A DNA stretch of 64,000 nucleotides, from assembly GCA_040901465.1 (NCBI GenBank), contig JBBDYN010000028.1, forward strand, positions 1 to 64,000, read 5' to 3'. The DNA comes from JAUSIF01 sp040901465. GTDB taxonomy: Bacteria > Pseudomonadota > Alphaproteobacteria > Rhizobiales > Xanthobacteraceae. Below are positions 60,244-64,000 of this stretch, piece by piece; the stretch's first letter is position 1; each line of letters begins with the position of its first letter. Under the pieces are notes generated by a model. The model ran no database searches, had not been told where the DNA came from, and worked only from the letters and a program-made list of their open reading frames with translations. Made by a program: the position numbers and the translations under genes.

Positions 60244-62082
60244 TCAGCTCTCCGGCTTCCCCGGCGCCTTGCTCTTCGGAATGAGTCCTTTGAAATTGTC
60301 CCACAGCTCGATCTTGACGCCGTGCCGCCGCATGATCGCGCCCTGCTGCAGCACCGACAGGAAGTTGTTCCACGCCCAGTAGATCACGAGACCGGCCGGG
60401 AACGAGGCGAGCAGGAACGTGAAGAACAGCGGCATCCAGTCGAAGATCATCTTCTGCGTCGGGTCGGGCGGCGACGGGTTCATCTTCATTTGCACGAACA
60501 TGGTGACACCCATGATCAGCGGCCAGCCGCCGACCACCAGGAACGCCCCGAGCACGGGCACGACCGACGGGTCGAACGGCAGGAGGCCAAACAGGTTGAA
60601 CACCGTGGTCGGGTCGGGCGCGGATAGATCCTTGATCCAGCCGAAGAACGGCGCGTGCCGCATCTCGATCGTGACGAACAGCACCTTATAGAGTGCGAAG
60701 AACACCGGAATCTGGATCACGATCGGCAAGCAGCCGGAGATCGGATTGATCTTCTCCTGCTTGTAGAGCTCCATCATCGCCTGCTGCTGCTTGACCTTGT
60801 CGTCCTTGAAGCGGTCGCGGATCGCGAGCATCTGCGGCTGCACCGCCTTCATGCGCGCCATCGAAGCGTAGGATTTGTTGGCGAGTGGAAAGAAGACGAT
60901 CTTGATCAGCACCGTGATGATCAGGATCGCCACCCCAAAATTGCCGACCAGCTTGAAGGTCCAATCCAGCGCCATGAACAGCGGCTTGGTGATGAAGTAA
61001 AACCAGCCCCAATCGATCAACAGATCGAAGTTCTTGATCCCGAGCGATTTCTCGTAGCCGTCGACGATCGCCACTTCCTTCGCGCCGGCGAACAGGCGCG
61101 ATTGCACGTTCGCCCTGCCGCCGGGGGCGACCGTCGTCGCGTCGAGGAGATAGTCGGTTTGATAGGTCTTGAGCGTGCCGACCTGGCCGGACGCGAAGCG
61201 GCCTTGCAGGCTCGCCTTCTGATCGGGGATCAGCGTTGCCGCCCAATATTTGTCCGTGATGCCGAGCCAGCCGCTCGTCGATTTCACGACTTGCGGCGGT
61301 TCGCCGTCGATCGAGCTGTAGCTGATCTCGTAGAGCTTGCCGTCGCCAAGTACGCCGACGAGGCCTTCGTGCAGAATGTAAAATCCTTCAACCTTGGGCG
61401 TGCCGTGGCGCGAGATCAGTCCGTAACCGTAGAGCGTCGCCGCGTTCGCGCCGGTGTTTTCCACCGCATCGCTCACCGTGAACATGTAATTCGCATCGAC
61501 GGAGATCGAGCGCCGGAATTTCAATCCCTCGCCGTTATCCCACGTGAGCACGAGCGGCCGCTCATGCGAAAGCGGGCGTTGGCTTTCCGCGGTCCAGACC
61601 GTGTCCGGCCCCGGCAGTTTCAAATTCGCGGTCCCCGGCGCGACCCAGCCGAATTCGGCGTAGAACGGATGCGGGCTGCCCGACGGCGCGAGCAGCACAA
61701 TATTCGGGCTCTTCGGGTCCACGGTCTCGCGGTAATCCTTGAGTGCCACGTCGTCGATGCGCGCGCCCTTGAGCGCGATCGAGCCGCGGACGCGCGGGGT
61801 GTCGATCGCGATGCGTGGCGAGGCGGCGAGCACTGCTTCGCGCGTGGCGGTGCCGGGCCGCGCGTCGCCGGGCATCGGCGCGCCGCCTGGAATCGGGCGG
61901 CTGTCCGGCGATGGCGCGGGAACGGCGCCGGGCTGCGTCTGCGCGGTCGGCGCGGCTTTCTGCTGGGTTTCCTGCGCGGCCTTCTGCTTCTCCATCTGCG
62001 GAATGCCGACGAAATACTGCCAGGCAATCAGCACGATCACCGATAGCAGGATCGCAAGAATCGTATTGCGGTGTTCTTCCAT
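60244..62082 (-). CDS. yidC: Membrane protein insertase YidC
   Basis: A 612-residue inner-membrane insertase of the Gram-negative type: N-terminal helix (NTILAILLSVIVLIAWQYFVG), a large periplasmic beta domain (about 90-350) and the conserved five-helix core (GNFGVAILIITVLIKIVFFPLANKSY..., MELYKQEKINPISGCLPIVIQIPVFFALYKVLF... GLVIYWAWNNFLSVLQQ). Inserts membrane proteins with or without Sec. ATG 62082 follows GGAG. Operon with rnpA and rpmH. Confidence 0.97.
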   Translation of the reverse strand: MEEHRNTILAILLSVIVLIAWQYFVGIPQMEKQKAAQETQQKAAPTAQTQPGAVPAPSPDSRPIPGGAPMPGDARPGTATREAVLAASPRIAIDTPRVRGSIALKGARIDDVALKDYRETVDPKSPNIVLLAPSGSPHPFYAEFGWVAPGTANLKLPGPDTVWTAESQRPLSHERPLVLTWDNGEGLKFRRSISVDANYMFTVSDAVENTGANAATLYGYGLISRHGTPKVEGFYILHEGLVGVLGDGKLYEISYSSIDGEPPQVVKSTSGWLGITDKYWAATLIPDQKASLQGRFASGQVGTLKTYQTDYLLDATTVAPGGRANVQSRLFAGAKEVAIVDGYEKSLGIKNFDLLIDWGWFYFITKPLFMALDWTFKLVGNFGVAILIITVLIKIVFFPLANKSYASMARMKAVQPQMLAIRDRFKDDKVKQQQAMMELYKQEKINPISGCLPIVIQIPVFFALYKVLFVTIEMRHAPFFGWIKDLSAPDPTTVFNLFGLLPFDPSVVPVLGAFLVVGGWPLIMGVTMFVQMKMNPSPPDPTQKMIFDWMPLFFTFLLASFPAGLVIYWAWNNFLSVLQQGAIMRRHGVKIELWDNFKGLIPKSKAPGKPES

Positions 62083-62104
62083 CGGTATCTCCGTCGCCCG
62101 CCGG

Positions 62105-62464
62105 TCAGGCGGAGCGATCCCGGCCTGGCCCGGTACTCTTCGCGGCGTGAACCCGGACCAGCGCCCGTTCGAGATCGGCCAGCATCGTATCGAATGGCGC
62201 GGTCAGCGCCGGGCGCCGCGCCACCAGAACATAGTCGAAGCCGGTCCGTCCCGCCTGCGGCAGGATTACGTTGGCCGCCGCCCGCAGACGCCGCCGGATG
62301 CGATTGCGTTCCACGGAGTTACCGGTCTGTTTCGTGACCGTGAGTCCGATCCTCATTGCGCCGCGATCGCGCCGGTCGCGCGCCTGCACCATGAATGGCG
62401 CCGCCTGCACCCGTGCGCCCTTGGCAGTGGCGAGAAAATCCGCGCGTCGTTTCAAGCGATCCAT
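62105..62464 (-). CDS. rnpA: Ribonuclease P protein component
   Basis: A 119-residue RNase P protein, which assists tRNA 5' processing. Family motifs: LKRRADFLATAKGARVQ, IGLTVTKQTGNSVERNRIRRRLRAA (the RNR loop) and DYVLVARRPAL. The start is ATG 62464, 23 bases after the rpmH stop. The basic N-terminal extension of the longer frame overlaps rpmH and is rejected. Confidence 0.95.
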   Translation of the reverse strand: MDRLKRRADFLATAKGARVQAAPFMVQARDRRDRGAMRIGLTVTKQTGNSVERNRIRRRLRAAANVILPQAGRTGFDYVLVARRPALTAPFDTMLADLERALVRVHAAKSTGPGRDRSA

Positions 62465-62487
62465 GACTGATGCGCGCAGGCGCGCAC

Positions 62488-62622
62488 TCAGGCCGACAGG
62501 CGCTTGCGTCCGCGTGCGCGGCGGGCGGCGAGCACCTTGCGGCCGTTCTTTGTAGCCATGCGGGCGCGGAAGCCGTGCCGGCGTTTGCGGACAAGTTTGC
62601 TCGGTTGATAGGTCCGTTTCAC
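62488..62622 (-). CDS. rpmH: 50S ribosomal protein L34
   Basis: A 44-residue ribosomal protein, read as KRTYQPSKLVRKRRHGFRAR through GRKRLSA. GTG 62622 is the start, as in many relatives; GGCGGAGA precedes it by 8-9 bases. First gene of rpmH-rnpA-yidC, behind a consensus promoter. It overlaps in another frame with the rejected long version of rnpA. Confidence 0.97.
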   Translation of the reverse strand: MKRTYQPSKLVRKRRHGFRARMATKNGRKVLAARRARGRKRLSA

Positions 62623-62701
62623 GGGTCCGATCTCCGCCGTACGATTTCACTGGATTAGCCGACAAAACAAGGGGCTAGAGCCGCGCCTCGTCGGCCCGCG
62701 G

Positions 62702-62730
62702 CTTATATGGGCGCACCCCCGCGAAGTCAA
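62702..62730 (-). promoter_or_regulatory. Sigma-70-type promoter for rpmH operon
   Basis: On the minus strand TTGACT (62730-62725) and TATAAG (62707-62702) are separated by exactly 17 bases, close to consensus, about 80 bases upstream of the rpmH start. Confidence 0.75.
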
Positions 62731-62843
62731 TGCGAGAGCGGCTGAGTGAGGCGGTTTGCCGGCCTCGCGCTGCGGCGGACGCGCGCACCCTCTGTCCCGC
62801 CGCGAGCGTTGTATAAAAAGGGCGAAAGGGGCAAGCCAGCGAA

Positions 62844-64000
62844 ATGTCTGACGAAACGCTGACGCCGGATCTCTGCGTGATCGGCGCAAGTGCGGCGGGT
62901 GCCGCGCTCGCCGCCGCCGCGGCCGCGAACGGTCTCTCCGTGGTGCTGATCGAGCCGCAAGGCGCCGGCGATCGGCGGCTGCATTGCGCGGGCTTGGGCG
63001 TGCACGCGTTCGCTGCCGTCGCCCGGAGCATCCACGAAGTCCGGCAAGCCGCGCGCTTCGGCCTCGGCGCCATGCAGCCCGAGATCGATTTTGCCCGCGT
63101 GCGCGAGCTGGTGGTGAAAAAGCTCGCCGATCTGTCACAGAACGAGTCCGACGCCCGGCTCACCGGCATCGGCGTGCGCGTGATCGAGGGCGACGCCCGT
63201 TTCGTCGACGCCAGGACGCTTACGATCGACGGCCGGGAAATTCGCGCGCGCCGCTTTGTGCTGGCCGCCGCATCCGTCCCCGTGGTGCCGCAGATCGCCG
63301 GCCTCGCGCGCGCGCGGCATTTCACGAGCGATACGATCCTCGATCTGCACGAAAGCGTGCGGCATCTCATTGTCATTGGCGCGGGCTCGACGGGGCTCGC
63401 GCTCGCGCAAAGCTTTCGCCGGCTCGGCGCTGACGTCACGGTGCTCGATGGCGCCGCGCCGCTGCACGATGAAGACTCGGAATGCTCGGCCGTCGTGCTG
63501 GGTGCGCTCGCGCGCGAGCGCGTTATTATTCACAGCGGAGTTGCGATCGAGCGAGTGGAAGGAAAGAAAGGTTCGGTCCGCGTAACGCTGGTATCTGCCG
63601 GTGAAGAGCAATCCATCGAAGGCACGCACCTCTTGATCGCCGCCGGACGGCGCACCCCGGTCGAAGGTCTCGGCCTTGAACTGGCGGGGATCGAACTTGA
63701 TTCCGGCGTCGTTTCCGTCGGCAGCAATCTCCGTACCACCAATTCTCGCGTGTTCGCGATCGGCGACGCCGCCGGCGGCTGGGACGCGCCCCACGCGGCG
63801 CGCTGGCAGGCTCGGCTCGTTCTCGGCAATTTGCTTTTTCGTTTTCCGGTGCGGTCCATGGCCGACCGCATTCCGCGTTTCACGGCAACCGATCCGGAAC
63901 TCGCTCATGTTGGGTTGCGCGAAGACGAGGCGCGCCGGCAGCACCGCCGCATCCGCATCCTGCGCGCGCCGTTTTTCGAGAACGATCGCGCCGAAATCGA
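62844..64000 (+). CDS. FAD-dependent pyridine-nucleotide oxidoreductase, mercuric-reductase-like, lacking redox Cys pair (partial)
   Basis: At least 385 residues; the 3' end is beyond the window. N-terminal FAD motif VIGASAAGAALAAAA, second Rossmann motif VIGAGSTGLALAQSFRRLG, and FAIGDAAGGWDAPHAARWQARLV, followed by TATDPELAHVGLREDEAR, which is a good match to the dimerisation region of mercuric reductase/lipoamide dehydrogenase-like proteins. Where the family has CxxxxC (GGTCLNVGC), this protein reads RRLHCAGLGVHAF: one Cys only, so disulphide chemistry is unlikely. ATG 62844; the substrate is unknown. Divergent from rpmH. Confidence 0.85.
   Translation, partial: MSDETLTPDLCVIGASAAGAALAAAAAANGLSVVLIEPQGAGDRRLHCAGLGVHAFAAVARSIHEVRQAARFGLGAMQPEIDFARVRELVVKKLADLSQNESDARLTGIGVRVIEGDARFVDARTLTIDGREIRARRFVLAAASVPVVPQIAGLARARHFTSDTILDLHESVRHLIVIGAGSTGLALAQSFRRLGADVTVLDGAAPLHDEDSECSAVVLGALARERVIIHSGVAIERVEGKKGSVRVTLVSAGEEQSIEGTHLLIAAGRRTPVEGLGLELAGIELDSGVVSVGSNLRTTNSRVFAIGDAAGGWDAPHAARWQARLVLGNLLFRFPVRSMADRIPRFTATDPELAHVGLREDEARRQHRRIRILRAPFFENDRAEI

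Noticed and set aside
62800..62843. TATAAA-like promoter for the flavoprotein gene
   Set aside because: No matching -35 element at suitable spacing was found.
1..64000. CRISPR arrays, tRNA or rRNA genes, transposases, integrases or prophage genes
   Set aside because: No regularly spaced repeats, no cloverleaf with a T-arm consensus and no recombinase motifs were seen; the branched element at 54.2 kb lacks tRNA consensus bases.

Overview
The window is a contiguous piece (one 10-N gap at 46187-46196) of a high-GC alphaproteobacterial chromosome. The organism is most likely a Hyphomicrobiales (Rhizobiales) bacterium near the Bradyrhizobium/Nitrobacteraceae-Xanthobacteraceae group. The basis is the family resemblance of the phosphomannomutase, DapD, DnaX (no zinc-finger cysteines), RpmH (GTG start) and YidC proteins, the alphaproteobacterial orders ffs-dnaX-ybaB-recR, def-fmt-truA-dapE-dapD and rpmH-rnpA-yidC-engB-argB, and many GC-rich palindromic intergenic repeats. 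No tRNA, rRNA, CRISPR array, transposase or integrase was seen.

Layout. 1-7.2 kb: the 5' part of polA, an integral-membrane acyltransferase, the helicase hrpB, a membrane-anchored retropepsin-like protease and a phosphomannomutase/phosphoglucomutase. 7.2-19.3 kb: a complete tad/cpa (Flp type IVc pilus) locus. Two TadE-like pseudopilins and an orphan secretin-type N-domain protein lie on the minus strand. Two flp pilins with their own terminator, cpaA, cpaB-C-D-E-F and tadB-tadC follow on the plus strand, and a TadD-like TPR lipoprotein closes the locus on the minus strand. 19.4-22.6 kb: M17 aminopeptidase, MarR regulator, NlpC/P60 hydrolase and a cupin. 22.6-31.4 kb: a minus-strand yejA-yejA-yejB-yejE-yejF peptide/oligopeptide ABC transporter operon ending in a GhrA-like dehydrogenase. 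31.4-35.3 kb: cytochrome c (CycM type), kdsB, pheA, nudC and a HIT protein. 35.3-46.0 kb: SRP RNA, dnaX, ybaB, recR, an AmpG-like permease, rmuC, def, fmt, truA, dapE, a DUF805 protein and dapD.

46.0-50.5 kb is the accessory part: an assembly gap, GC-rich palindromic repeat sequence, then one very large superfamily-1 helicase gene with base composition far lower in GC than everything else. It sits between dapD and a frameshifted pyrimidine 5'-nucleotidase. 51-54 kb holds a probable metal/redox cluster (DUF411, a two-part cytochrome c, a small Cys-rich exported protein) and a DUF1036 protein whose 5' end lies in a repeat. 54.3-62.6 kb is the core argB...rpmH block read on the minus strand, interrupted by a divergent HxlR regulator/flavin monooxygenase pair and an ABC-F ATPase. 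62.8 kb to the end is a pyridine-nucleotide-disulphide-reductase-like flavoprotein that lacks the redox cysteine pair.

The most notable items are the orphan giant helicase beside the gap, a modular palindromic repeat family (one copy read in frame inside polA, one next to a cloverleaf-like branched element, one covering the start of the DUF1036 gene), and two apparent frame disruptions. No multi-gene system that can confidently be called new is visible.
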